A stretch of DNA of 47,150 nucleotides from Verrucomicrobiales bacterium (GCA_024636835.1 JAGXGH010000078.1:1-47150); one strand, 5' to 3'. Shown: positions 32,967-41,681, numbered from the stretch's first letter. Notes: a model not told the origin generated them from the sequence alone. A program made the numbers and translations.

Positions 32967-35726
32967 TTAAGAGTTCTTAGTAGAGGCGGACTTATTGCGG
33001 TGGAGGTCTGGGTTGATTGCCTCGGCTAGCTTGTCTGGCAGAGGGGCGGTCTCTCCTAAGAATTCCTTCAGGGCGGGGAGCTGGGTGTCTGGGTTAGCGA
33101 CTAGCTCTGGGTAGTCTATCTCGATGAGGTCAATATTCTGCCGCTGGCGGAGCTGTGCGATGGTCTGCTCGTAGTGGGTCTGCTGGGTTTGGATAAGGTG
33201 CTCTTTTTCACTACGTGGCTTCTGCCCCTGACGGGAAAGCATGGTCCACTGGGAATCTACGATCTGTCCAACGGGGCGCTTCATGAAGATGATGCGGTAG
33301 CGGTGCCGGGGCGGTAGTGCGGAGAGTAGTGCGGAGATGACTTTGATGGATTTGCCCTCTGCCTGCTCAATGAGGCGAGGGTTCTTGCGCAGTTTCTTGA
33401 TGTCTTCCCACTCGAAGTATCCCTGTAGATTATCATCATCTGCGGGGCGTTTACCATCGGTCATGGGTGCTATCCCTGCTGCTGTGAGCATCTGCATCAT
33501 GAGTGAGGTGCCGGAGCGCGGGAGACCGGAGACGATAAGGTATACGCCAGGCTTGATGGAGGCGTCTTCTGCGGCTTTTCTGGCTGCCTCTTCCGCTGCT
33601 TTTTGACGTTTCTCCTGGCGTAGTGCGTGGCGTTCCTTGGCACGGGCGGCGATGCCAGTGCGGAGTGACTGAAGGTGTTTATTTTCCGCTACACGTTGTT
33701 CTGCTTTGAGTCGGATGGCATTGCCCTCGCAAGCTCGGGCCTTGTCTTCATCCTTGAGCTGGCGGTAAACGCTGATGAGTGCTTGGGTGGCGTTTGCGTT
33801 ATCTGGATTGAGGCGGAGGCTGTTACGTAGGGCGTGCTCGGCTTCGGGTAGCTGGTTCAGCTGGAGTAGTGACTGTCCTAGCACGGTGTGAGCACGCGGG
33901 TCGCCGTATTGGAGCTCGATGGCTTCCAGGGCGAGGGCGGTAGCGGCTTGTGGGTCTTTATCATGGAGCAGGGCGGTGCGGGCGAGGGTGAGGCGGGCTT
34001 GGTAGCTGTCTGGGTCTAAACGTAGTAGGGTCTGGGCGCTCTGGCGGGCATCATCCCACTGGGAGAGTGCGATGCTACAACGGCAGAGTAGCTCGAGTGT
34101 CTGAGGGTGCTCGGGTGCTTGCTCGCGGACTTTATCCAGCTGATCCATGGCGGCTTGGTGATCTCCCTGCTGGAGCTTGATCTGTCCCTGTAGTAGATGA
34201 GCGGCGAGGGTGTTTCCTAATGATTCTAAGCAGATAGCGAGTGTTTCCTCTGCTTCCTCAGCGAGGCCGAGGTTGAGCTGGGTGCGGGCGAGTAGTTGGG
34301 AGTAGTCTGTGCGCTCAGGGTAGGCGGTGAAGCAGTCTTCTAGGAGCGGCAGGGCTTCTGCGTATTTGCCAGTGTAGAGGCAGGCACGGGCGAGGTTCCA
34401 TTTATTTTCCCGGTTGGTCTCATCGGCAGCTTCGGTGGGGTCGTCTGAGACTTCATCGATGTAGCCTAGGGCGACGAACTGCTCTAGTAGTGCCTGACTC
34501 TCCTCAGCGGTGAGGGAGCCACGTGACTGCTTTTGGCCATCGGCGCTTTCCCATGTAGGGATGGTGGCTATTGGGCGATCATTGGTAAAAATTTCCTTGA
34601 TGACGCGGCCTTCCATATCGTCTCCGATAGGCTGGTCAAAGGCGTGGAGGATGGTGGGGGCGATGTCGAGTAAGCGCGCTCCGTAGATGGGCTCCTTTGT
34701 GGCTTTGATGCCGGGGCCTTTGGCAAGTAGAACGCCTTGATTTCTGTGCCAGACGGTGATGCCTGCTGGGACACGTGGGGTGAAGGTGGGGCGGAGGTGG
34801 TCTGCGTGGAAGCCGTGGTCAGAGACGAGGATGACGGTGGTGTCTGGTCCTGCGAGGTGGAGGAGGCGCTGGAGCATCATGTCGTGTGCACGGTAGGTGC
34901 TTTTGACTACGTGCTGGTAGACCTCGAAGTCTTCATCGGTGATACCGTCCATCTGAGGTGGATGGTAGTGCATGAAGTGGTGGCTGATCTCATCAATGGC
35001 GCGGTAGTAGATGGCCATGAAGTTCCAGTCTGGATCTGTCTCCATGAGATGGGTGGCGGCGGAGTGCACGGAGTATGCTTCACCGAGGTGCTGGCGGAGG
35101 TTGTTGACGCGGTGATCTCTGGACTGGTCAATCTTATACCCTGCGGGGAGAAAGGGCTGGAGGATGTCTCCATCGATCTCGTGGGGGGAAACGCGAAGCT
35201 CGTTCATGGTTTTCGCGAGGTCTTCTGGCCAGTAGGTGCCGGGCATGGGTTCTGGCCAGTCAGTTGGGTCTTGGTCGTGCTGGGCGCCTTTGAGATGGCC
35301 GAACATGTTGGAGACCATTTTTCCATCGAGGTTCTGCTCCCCCTGAGTGGCGAACCATGAAACGATGTGGCTACGGAGTTCTTTTTCGCCGAGCATTTTC
35401 CAGAGGGTTTTGCACTGACGAGACGCAGCAGACACGGGGACGACCTGACCTGAAATGGGGTCAACTTCTGTGAAGCCTTGAACTCCGTGGTGGTATGCCA
35501 TTTTCCCCGTGGCTATGGATGTCCATAGCATGGGGGAGAGCTGAGGCTCAAGGGTGGCTAGATTTCCATGAATGCCGCCATCCATGAGTGAGCGGATGCC
35601 ATCCATTCCACCTTCTTCGAGGAGGGAGTTGATGATTTTCCAGTCGGCGGAGTCCCAGCCGATGAGGAGGACTTTTTTCTTGGTGTAGGAAGCAGCTGGT
35701 GTTACCGGCTTATGATCTGTCGTCAA
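32967..35726 (-). CDS. Alkaline-phosphatase-superfamily hydrolase fused to TPR array and sulfotransferase-like domain
   Basis: 919 residues, no signal peptide. Residues about 15-410 form a type I phosphodiesterase/AlkP-like domain: LLIGWDSADW, LSPMLWTSIATGKMAYHHGV, YYRAIDEISHHFMHYH and VSDHGFHADHLRP supply the two-metal ligands. About 430-690 is a TPR array (for example NLARACLYTGKYAEALPLLE, AHTVLGQSLLQLNQLPEAEH), then an Ala/Glu/Lys coiled coil. From 728 VYLIVSGLPRSGTSLMMQML is a PAPS-type P-loop, followed by RIIFMKRPVGQIVDSQWTML as in sulfotransferases. It could transfer or remove sulfate, phosphate or phosphoglycerol-like groups on a glycan or lipid. The long intergenic region upstream should carry its promoter. 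First gene of the operon with the GNAT and PEP-CTERM genes. Confidence 0.88.
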   Translation of the reverse strand: MTTDHKPVTPAASYTKKKVLLIGWDSADWKIINSLLEEGGMDGIRSLMDGGIHGNLATLEPQLSPMLWTSIATGKMAYHHGVQGFTEVDPISGQVVPVSAASRQCKTLWKMLGEKELRSHIVSWFATQGEQNLDGKMVSNMFGHLKGAQHDQDPTDWPEPMPGTYWPEDLAKTMNELRVSPHEIDGDILQPFLPAGYKIDQSRDHRVNNLRQHLGEAYSVHSAATHLMETDPDWNFMAIYYRAIDEISHHFMHYHPPQMDGITDEDFEVYQHVVKSTYRAHDMMLQRLLHLAGPDTTVILVSDHGFHADHLRPTFTPRVPAGITVWHRNQGVLLAKGPGIKATKEPIYGARLLDIAPTILHAFDQPIGDDMEGRVIKEIFTNDRPIATIPTWESADGQKQSRGSLTAEESQALLEQFVALGYIDEVSDDPTEAADETNRENKWNLARACLYTGKYAEALPLLEDCFTAYPERTDYSQLLARTQLNLGLAEEAEETLAICLESLGNTLAAHLLQGQIKLQQGDHQAAMDQLDKVREQAPEHPQTLELLCRCSIALSQWDDARQSAQTLLRLDPDSYQARLTLARTALLHDKDPQAATALALEAIELQYGDPRAHTVLGQSLLQLNQLPEAEHALRNSLRLNPDNANATQALISVYRQLKDEDKARACEGNAIRLKAEQRVAENKHLQSLRTGIAARAKERHALRQEKRQKAAEEAARKAAEDASIKPGVYLIVSGLPRSGTSLMMQMLTAAGIAPMTDGKRPADDDNLQGYFEWEDIKKLRKNPRLIEQAEGKSIKVISALLSALPPRHRYRIIFMKRPVGQIVDSQWTMLSRQGQKPRSEKEHLIQTQQTHYEQTIAQLRQRQNIDLIEIDYPELVANPDTQLPALKEFLGETAPLPDKLAEAINPDLHRNKSASTKNS

Positions 35727-35927
35727 AGTATGAATAGTGCTTTGTTAGTTAAAAATCTTGGAAGGATGTGTGAAGCGACTTGTTAGATTTTTAAGAAAAA
35801 GTAAGTTGTAAACTACAATATACATTGCGAATTCTAGGAATTAAGTAGCTATAAGAGTTGCTTGGCAAGGCTTATCGACTGCTAGCGTAAACTTCCCTTG
35901 GAATTTGGCAGGAAGTAATGAGAGGGT

Positions 35928-36149
35928 TTAGGATGGTCGCCAAACGGAACTTTGGTCATACTGTCTGGAATAATCCCCTACAAGCTTCCGTTGCTGATTG
36001 AACCAAGTGAGATTAGGTTCGTCATTGGGGGGCTGTTCCTTGATAGCTTGCCAGTGTGGCTCGATGGGTTCCATGATGACGATGTCGAGGGGCGGCGGCG
36101 GTGGAAAGACTGCAGGTTGATCATTTAAAAGCAGAGCAAAGACACTCAT
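35928..36149 (-). CDS. Possible small protein, unrecognised
   Basis: 73 residues, Pro-rich at the start (FPPPPPLD), then EPIEPHWQAIKEQPPNDEPN and LTWFNQQRKLVGDYSRQYDQ, a composition more protein-like than a chance frame. An internal ATG at residue 26 is an alternative start. No family recognised. It lies alone in an 825-bp gap between the large hydrolase gene and rpsB, and may be a remnant. Confidence 0.3.
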   Translation of the reverse strand: MSVFALLLNDQPAVFPPPPPLDIVIMEPIEPHWQAIKEQPPNDEPNLTWFNQQRKLVGDYSRQYDQSSVWRPS

Positions 36150-36156
36150 CAGTAAT

Positions 36157-36168
36157 CACGTGCACGTG
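36157..36168. promoter_or_regulatory. Palindrome CACGTGCACGTG
   Basis: A perfect 12-bp palindrome made of two CACGTG boxes, flanked by a looser ATCAC/GTGAT symmetry. It is upstream of the possible small gene and far upstream of rpsB. It could be an operator; nothing in the sequence names its regulator. Confidence 0.3.
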
Positions 36169-36363
36169 GTGATGCCGGTGGATCCTGAGAAGGTGACGAC
36201 GTGAAGTGATCACGAGTTGGTGATGATCGAATGTGGGCTCCCTCGGCCGTTTGAGAGGTTTGCCTGGTTCTTTAATCCTAACAAATAATCGCTCAAAACA
36301 TCGTCATTACCGTCTGTCAGTATTGGATGGCAATCCTGACTACTCGCGGCAGTCTAAGGTTTG

Positions 36364-36405
36364 AAGGTTCTGGTTGGATTTTCCAGTTGCATCGGGCAGA
36401 ACCTT
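36364..36405 (+). promoter_or_regulatory. Stem-loop in the long rpsB leader
   Basis: AAGGTTCTG (36364-36372) pairs perfectly with CAGAACCTT (36397-36405), with a smaller TGGA/TCCA pairing inside the loop. It lies about 150-190 bp upstream of the rpsB start. Ribosomal protein S2 represses its own rpsB-tsf mRNA in other bacteria through leader structures, so an autoregulatory element is plausible. Confidence 0.4.
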
Positions 36406-36551
36406 GGGTAATTGTCCCGCCCCTCTTTCTGTCGCTAATTTACCGGAGCTCCATGGGCGTTTGCAGTTGCAAGCAAGCATGGAAAAGAGATCAAGCGACG
36501 GGCCCCGGATCCAACAACTCTCTTCCTGATTTAAGGGGAGAACCAAGCAAA

Positions 36552-37253
36552 ATGATTAACGAACTGATTACCCAACTGGTGGAAGCCGGTGTCCATTACG
36601 GTCACCAGAGCAAAAAATGGCACCCGAAGATGAAGCCGTATCTCATGGAGAAGCGCGGTGGAATTCATATTATCAATGTCGAAGAGACCGTCAAGTGCCT
36701 CGACAAAGCAGCGGAGTTCCTCGGTGGACTTGCTTCGAAGAACAAGAAAATCCTTTTCGTCGGGTGCAAGCGCCAGGCACAGGAGTCGGTTCGTGAAGCA
36801 GCAGATGCCTGCAACCAATTTTACGTCAATCACCGTTGGCTCGGTGGGATGCTTACCAACTACGAGACCATCAAGCGTTCGATCAAGCGTCTGAACGACC
36901 TCGAGAATATTGAGAAGTCACCGGACTTCAAGTCGATGTCCAAGAAGGAGCTTGCTGCACTTGGTCGTGAGCGTGACAAGCTGACCAGCAACCTCGAAGG
37001 CATCCGCAACATGGGTGGTCTTCCTGATGCTGTGGTGGTTGTCGACTCCGCTCGTGAGACCATCGCCGTCGCTGAAGCCATGCGCTTGAAGATCCCAGTG
37101 GTTGCTATCGTCGACTCCAACGCAGATCCAGGCAAGATTACTTATCCGATTCCAGGTAACGACGATGCCATCCGTTCGATCCGTGTTCTGTTGCAGAACT
37201 TGGCTGATCAGATCATCGCGAACACCAATAAAAAGGAAGCGGCTAGCGCTTAA
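36552..37253 (+). CDS. rpsB: 30S ribosomal protein S2
   Basis: 233 residues from ATG 36552, preceded by AAGGGGAGAACC as ribosome site. S2 motifs are VEAGVHYGHQSKKWHPKMKPY, IINVEETVKCLDKAAEFL, YVNHRWLGGMLTNY, NMGGLPDAVVVVDS and IPVVAIVDSNADPGKITYPI. It binds the 30S head and is needed for S1 recruitment. A 75-codon in-frame upstream extension lacks S2 similarity and is better read as mRNA leader. Standard rpsB-tsf order, 214 bp apart, with a probable terminator between them. Confidence 0.98.
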   Translation: MINELITQLVEAGVHYGHQSKKWHPKMKPYLMEKRGGIHIINVEETVKCLDKAAEFLGGLASKNKKILFVGCKRQAQESVREAADACNQFYVNHRWLGGMLTNYETIKRSIKRLNDLENIEKSPDFKSMSKKELAALGRERDKLTSNLEGIRNMGGLPDAVVVVDSARETIAVAEAMRLKIPVVAIVDSNADPGKITYPIPGNDDAIRSIRVLLQNLADQIIANTNKKEAASA

Positions 37254-37285
37254 GTTTGCGGGATCGATTGATCCTCAAAAACTCT

Positions 37286-37314
37286 GCCGGGCGGAAGCAA
37301 TCCTTTTGCTCGGC
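37286..37314 (+). terminator. Probable attenuator/terminator between rpsB and tsf
   Basis: GCCGGGC (37286-37292) pairs with GCTCGGC (37308-37314) with one G-U pair, followed by TCTTTC. It is weaker than the other terminators here and may let some transcription reach tsf. Confidence 0.5.
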
Positions 37315-37467
37315 TCTTTCTCGGGGTGCGTGTGAGCTAGCTGGATCAGTTATCTCAAATCGACGAAAACGTTGCATGCATCTCTCTGGGATTTCCGAGA
37401 GCGATATCTAACGGGTTCGCTCTCTATATTCCACCCCTATTCTACTCATTCCAACTGACCACTAATT

Positions 37468-38349
37468 ATGGCTATTACAGCATCTCAAGTTAAAGAACTT
37501 CGCGAGAAAACAAACGCAGGCATGATGGACTGCAAAAAAGCACTCGTCGAAACAGACGGTGACATGGACGCCGCCGAAGAACTCCTCCGCAAGAAGGGCA
37601 TCGCCAAGGCAGGTAAGAAAGTCGACCGCGTCGCTTCCGAAGGACTTGTTGGCGCTGCCATTTCCGCAGACGGTAAAACTGGCGTGCTCGTCGAAGTAGG
37701 TTGCGAAACTGATTTCGTCGCCAAGAACGACAATTTCCGCTCGTTCGCTGATGAAGTCACCAAGCTTGCTTTGGATAGCGATGACGCGGACGGCAACGTC
37801 GAGTCATTCCTCGCTACCCAGCACCCGAATGGCGACAGCCTCGCCGATGTGGTGAAGGCGAAGATCACCGAACTCGGTGAGAACATCCTTATCAAGCGAG
37901 TCGCTCGTTTCCAGACCGGTGAAAACGGTTTGCTTGCGTCTTACATTCATATGGCGGGCCGCGTGGGCGTACTTGTTGAGCTTCAGGCGGATGCCGTTGT
38001 TGTGCTTGATCACGACGATGTGAAGAGCGCAGCCAAGGACATCACACTCCATGTTGCAGCAGCGAGCCCACAGGGTCTCAGCCGTGATGACGTGGACGCT
38101 GAGTTGGTTGAGAAAGAGCGTGCGATCCTCGCCGACTCCGACGACGTAAAGTCGAAGCCTGAGCAGATTCAGGGCAAGATCGTTGATGGCAAGATGAGCA
38201 AGTTCTACTCGCAGATCTGCTTGCTCGAGCAAGCTTTCGTTAAGGATCCTGACACCACCGTTGGTAAGTTGGTCGAAGCCACTGGCAAGTCAGCAGGCGG
38301 AGAGCTCAAGGTCTCTCGTTTCATTCGTTTCGCCGTTGGCGAAGCGTAA
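37468..38349 (+). CDS. tsf: Elongation factor Ts
   Basis: 293 residues. The N-terminal UBA-like domain (TASQVKELREKTNAGMMDCK, AAEELLRKKGIAKAGKK) and the EF-Tu contact motif CETDFVAKN are present. The core ends SKFYSQICLLEQAFVKDPD. EF-Ts recycles EF-Tu-GDP to EF-Tu-GTP. It follows rpsB as in most bacteria and is closed by a strong terminator. Confidence 0.98.
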   Translation: MAITASQVKELREKTNAGMMDCKKALVETDGDMDAAEELLRKKGIAKAGKKVDRVASEGLVGAAISADGKTGVLVEVGCETDFVAKNDNFRSFADEVTKLALDSDDADGNVESFLATQHPNGDSLADVVKAKITELGENILIKRVARFQTGENGLLASYIHMAGRVGVLVELQADAVVVLDHDDVKSAAKDITLHVAAASPQGLSRDDVDAELVEKERAILADSDDVKSKPEQIQGKIVDGKMSKFYSQICLLEQAFVKDPDTTVGKLVEATGKSAGGELKVSRFIRFAVGEA

Positions 38350-38397
38350 AGCGCATTATGGTCAATGGGCATTGGTAATGTCTCGAACGATTTTTAG

Positions 38398-38429
38398 ACG
38401 TCCGGCAGGGTTTAGGCTCTGTCGGGCGT
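38398..38429 (+). terminator. Rho-independent terminator of tsf
   Basis: ACGTCCGGCAG (38398-38408) pairs with CTGTCGGGCGT (38419-38429) with two G-U pairs, followed by TTTTATTTT. It lies 48 bp past the tsf stop. Confidence 0.82.
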
Positions 38430-38481
38430 TTTTATTTTCTGTATGCTTGACGAAATTTCCCTCTGCCTCTTCGTGCGTGGT

Positions 38482-38498
38482 GTCGGCTTCTAGCCGAC
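38482..38498. repeat. GTCGGC-N5-GCCGAC hairpin, copy 1
   Basis: GTCGGCT and AGCCGAC flank a 3-nt loop. The same short palindrome occurs at 43030-43046 with other loop bases. The rest of 38499-38696 shows no gene and must hold the glycosyltransferase promoter. Confidence 0.45.
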
Positions 38499-38696
38499 GC
38501 ATTTCCGGCTGCGCCGCTGTGCTAGATCGCGAAGCCTTGATATTAGACCACGCCACATTCCATGATTTCAATATAACTGTCGAAATAATATCAGTCAGTG
38601 AACCGATGGACGGTGGGAAAACTCACCGGCGTAGTTTGCTCAAGCGCCTCATCTATGGCACTATAGAGCGCACAGATCCCCTGAGTTTATACCACT

Positions 38697-39488
38697 ATGA
38701 TGAAGCCGCCCGCTACTGCTGAAGATGCCGCTGGTATCCTTTCCATTGTGATGCCCGCCTACAACGAGGAGCGGACCATCGCTGAAGTTGTGGACGCTGT
38801 TCTTCAACGCGATGAAGTGGGTGAACTGGTGATTGTTGACGATTTCTCGAGTGATCAGACGTGGAAGACGATCGAAGATCTCGCGGCCAAGGAGAAGCGG
38901 ATTCGCGTTTTTCGCCATGATGTCAACCAGGGCAAAGGTGCCGCACTTCGCACGGGGATTTCTCATTGTGCGATGCCCTACGTGCTGATTCAAGATGCTG
39001 ACATGGAGTATTGGCCCGGCGACTATGCAGCCTTGGTTCGTCCGCTTTTGGACAATGGTGCCGACGTGGTCTATGGCTCGCGTTTCATGACGGGAAATGC
39101 CCACTGTGCATTGGCATTCTGGCATTCGATGGGAAACAAGGTGCTCACAGTGCTGTCGAATATGTTCAGTAATGTGCACCTCACCGATATGGAGACCTGT
39201 TACAAGGCGTTCCGTCGTGAGATCATCCAAAATCTGGAGATTTGCGAAAACCGTTTCGGCTTCGAGCCCGAGATCACCGCGAAGGTGGCGGCGATGCAAT
39301 GTCGTATCTACGAGGTGGGGATTTCCTACCAGGGGCGCGGATACGATGAAGGGAAGCACATTGGATGGAAGGATGGTGTGCGTGCAATTTATTGCATCAT
39401 GAAATATAACCTCTGGGAACGCCGTCCGCTGAAAATGCCCGAGCGCATCCAGCAGGCCGACAACTCCAGCGATAAGGCGACATCCTAA
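38697..39488 (+). CDS. GT2 family glycosyltransferase, dolichol-phosphate-mannose-synthase-like
   Basis: 263 residues. The GT-A fold starts SIVMPAYNEERTIAEVVDAV. ELVIVDDFSSDQTW and HDVNQGKGAALRTGI follow, then the metal/nucleotide motif IQDADMEYWPGDY (DAD) and VYGSRF. DMETCYKAFRREI and FGFEPEITAKVA complete the DPM1-like signature. It probably loads a sugar on a polyprenyl phosphate. There is no C-terminal membrane helix, so it is cytoplasmic or peripheral. Its neighbour, a GT-C membrane glycosyltransferase, uses such lipid-linked sugars in known pathways, so the pair may act together, although they converge tail to tail. Confidence 0.92.
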   Translation: MMKPPATAEDAAGILSIVMPAYNEERTIAEVVDAVLQRDEVGELVIVDDFSSDQTWKTIEDLAAKEKRIRVFRHDVNQGKGAALRTGISHCAMPYVLIQDADMEYWPGDYAALVRPLLDNGADVVYGSRFMTGNAHCALAFWHSMGNKVLTVLSNMFSNVHLTDMETCYKAFRREIIQNLEICENRFGFEPEITAKVAAMQCRIYEVGISYQGRGYDEGKHIGWKDGVRAIYCIMKYNLWERRPLKMPERIQQADNSSDKATS

Positions 39489-39516
39489 GCTCTCGTTCTG
39501 ATCGCAAGCAAGGTCT

Positions 39517-40993
39517 CTATTGCTGTTTGAGCAGGTCGGACCGTTCCACTTTTGGGAGTGTGCATGGCCCGGTTCGTTCGTAAACGATGACGGTTTCTTC
39601 ACCGGCATCTTTTGCCCATCCGGGCTGTTCACCGTAGCTTGTCAGGCGCGTCCATCCCGACCCTTCAGGCTCCAATTCATCCTTCAGGAAGTAGGTGACA
39701 TCCGCGTATTTGTAGTCCCAGACAATAATGGTTCCCATCGCTTGCTCGCGGGGGTCGGTGTAGTGCAGGGTATCGTATCCTTCTTGCTTCCAAAGTTCAT
39801 CTTCGTATTCCACATAGATATTCGCGCACAGCACGATGGGTGCGGATGAACGGTTTTCACCAATCCATGCCATCGCGGCGTCGAGATCGTCCTTCATCGT
39901 GTCGCGGACAAATGGGCGGGTGCTGACGAGTGGTGGAAGAATCACGGCGAGCAGAATTCCCGCGCAGGCGCTACGCCAGACAGTGGGGTGTTCGTGTGCC
40001 ATGGCGCGCAGCGATTGCACACCGTAGAGCGCTGCAATGCCGAATCCCGGAGCCATGGGCATCAAAAATTGATAATATCCCCCCGAAGCGAACAAACCAC
40101 GCCAGTAGATGATGGTGTGCATCAGCCAGTAGAGTGGGTAGATCACCAGCGGCCAGGTGAATTTCCAATCGCGGACCAGGCGAGGCAGACCAAGGAAGGA
40201 AAGCAACACGACCATCGGACCGGTGAACCAAAGTGTGGGGAGGACAAAGTGGAACAGTGAGCCGCTTCCGTAGATCACCGTTGGTTTGGGTTCAAAGAAG
40301 ATAGCGAGTGGAACTTCACCAATCGCTATTGCTGAGATGATGTTGTAGATGGCAATGGGTGCCACGACTCCGAGGATACCCTTCCAGCGGCCTTGAACGG
40401 CGAACCACACAAAGAACATGAGGCTGAAGGCGAGACCCTCATGACGGATCAGTGAGAGGTAGCCCCAGCAAAATCCGGAGGCAATATCATGGCCGCGAGT
40501 GAGCCAATAGATGGCGAGGATGGCGACAAGTGCGAAGGGCGTTTGGGTAAGCACCGCGCCGGAAAGGCTGAGATACCAGGGCTCGAACCAGATAAACAGT
40601 GGCAGCAGCCAGAGGTGCTTGAGATTGTAGGATGCGGCGAGTTTGGTGGCGATCCATACCACGCCGCCCGCCATGATTAAGGTGACGACGCGAACGGCTT
40701 CGAGGCATCCACGCGAAGAAGAAGTGGATGAAATTCCGTCCCGGGCGTGTCCAATTGTCGAAGAGTCGCTCGGGTTGTGTCCATGCTTGATGCGAGCGCA
40801 GGTAGTGGGAGATTTCATCGTCGAGGCTGTACCCCGTGGATGCCAATGAGATCCACAGAGCGAATCCGAAGCCGGAGATAAAAAGGATCCAGTACGCCAT
40901 CCACTCGTTCTTGGACATCGACGGTTTTGGTGACGCCGTAGGTCGAGGCACCGGAGCGATCGTATTTGTGAGGAACTTATAGGCAGCGAGCAT
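39517..40993 (-). pseudogene. Frameshifted GT-C type membrane glycosyltransferase
   Basis: Two frames together make one protein of about 490 residues. From ATG 40993 the first frame gives a membrane helix (WILFISGFGFALWISL), the GT-C acidic loop GYSLDDEISHYLRSHQAW and NFIHFFFAW, then turns to Arg-rich nonsense. A frame one base over resumes near 40710 with EAVRVVTLIMAGGVVWIATK, several more membrane helices (LSLSGAVLTQTPFALVAIL, GSLFHFVLPTLWFTGPMVV) and the periplasmic C-terminal part. One extra base, or two missing, around 40705-40715 explains it. It could be a real pseudogene, a sequencing error or, less likely, programmed frameshifting. Intact relatives transfer sugars from polyprenyl-phosphate donors. 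Confidence 0.8.
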
Positions 40994-41060
40994 GAGTTGT
41001 TAACAAAGCACGGATTACTGGGAAGTTCACCGCTGAGTGAAATATTTATTGGGAGGTTTT

Positions 41061-41146
41061 TATGGAGAGCCACGCTTCCAGCTGGCTGGGTGAGGTCTAG
41101 GTTGTTCGTTAACCACCCAAGCCACCTAGAAGGATGGCTCTCCATA
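41061..41146 (+). repeat. 86-bp element with 12-bp perfect terminal inverted repeats
   Basis: TATGGAGAGCCA (41061-41072) and TGGCTCTCCATA (41135-41146) are perfect inverted termini. The interior aligns with the minus strand of 16665-16744. A MITE-like or REP-like non-coding element; no target-site duplication is evident. Confidence 0.75.
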
Positions 41147-41222
41147 GTCTATAAAACACGGAGGAATGTGTTTCACGCGTCTGTGACTATGGGCGGAGAT
41201 GAATACGCTTCGCGCTTTCCAT

Positions 41223-41375
41223 GGGAGGGACGCTTTTCAAGTGTCCGTGATTTTGTGAGGCGTGGATTAGCGGGCGAGGTCGGGAATAGCGTGTGGTCGC
41301 GTATAAAGGGCTGCGCCCACGCGATCTGATGAACGCTGAAGGAAAGCCACGGACGGCGTGGAAGCCATCCCTCCC
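41223..41375. repeat. 153-bp inverted-repeat element of the GGGAGGGA family
   Basis: The left end begins GGGAGGGACGCTTTTCAAG and runs to GTCCGTGATTTT. The right end, read on the minus strand, begins GGGAGGGATGGCTTCCACG and ends CGTCCGTGGCTTTCC. Both relate to 10803-10837. The interior contains the GTCGCGTATA hairpin module (41296-41325) also found at 166-195. Together with 41061-41146 it fills the 450-bp gap before the tRNA. Confidence 0.6.
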
Positions 41376-41399
41376 GGGTGGTCAGTGAGTGGTCCGGGC

Positions 41400-41428
41400 A
41401 AAAAAATGCCGCACTTGGGGGGTGCGGC
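41400..41428 (-). terminator. Terminator of tRNA-Pro
   Basis: On the minus strand GCCGCAC (complement of 41422-41428) and GTGCGGC (complement of 41408-41414) form a stem around a 7-nt C/A-rich loop, followed by AT and six or seven T. It starts 16 bp past the tRNA. Confidence 0.8.
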
Positions 41429-41443
41429 TGTCGACAGAAAAAA

Positions 41444-41517
<74 letters not shown>

Positions 41518-41681
41518 TTCTGTCGCTCGTAAGCGAGAGGGGATATTGCATCATGCTTGGATTGGATGCAAATGGAAATTACGCGAGAATTACGGTATTT
41601 CTGCTGGATCCAGGAGTTTGTTTACATGACTGCGGTCATCCCGCTATTCGACGCTCAGTTCTAACTGATATAGAAGCAAAA

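Noticed and set aside
34737..35360. 207-residue plus-strand open frame
   Set aside because: Antisense to the AlkP-like domain, Val/Gly/Glu-rich composition only.
38661..39632. 323-residue minus-strand open frame
   Set aside because: Antisense to the GT2 gene, which has full motif support.
40713..41145. N-terminal 145 codons of the longer frame of the GT-C gene
   Set aside because: Arg/Ser-rich and runs into the 86-bp repeat; the other frame from 40993 supplies the true membrane N-terminus.
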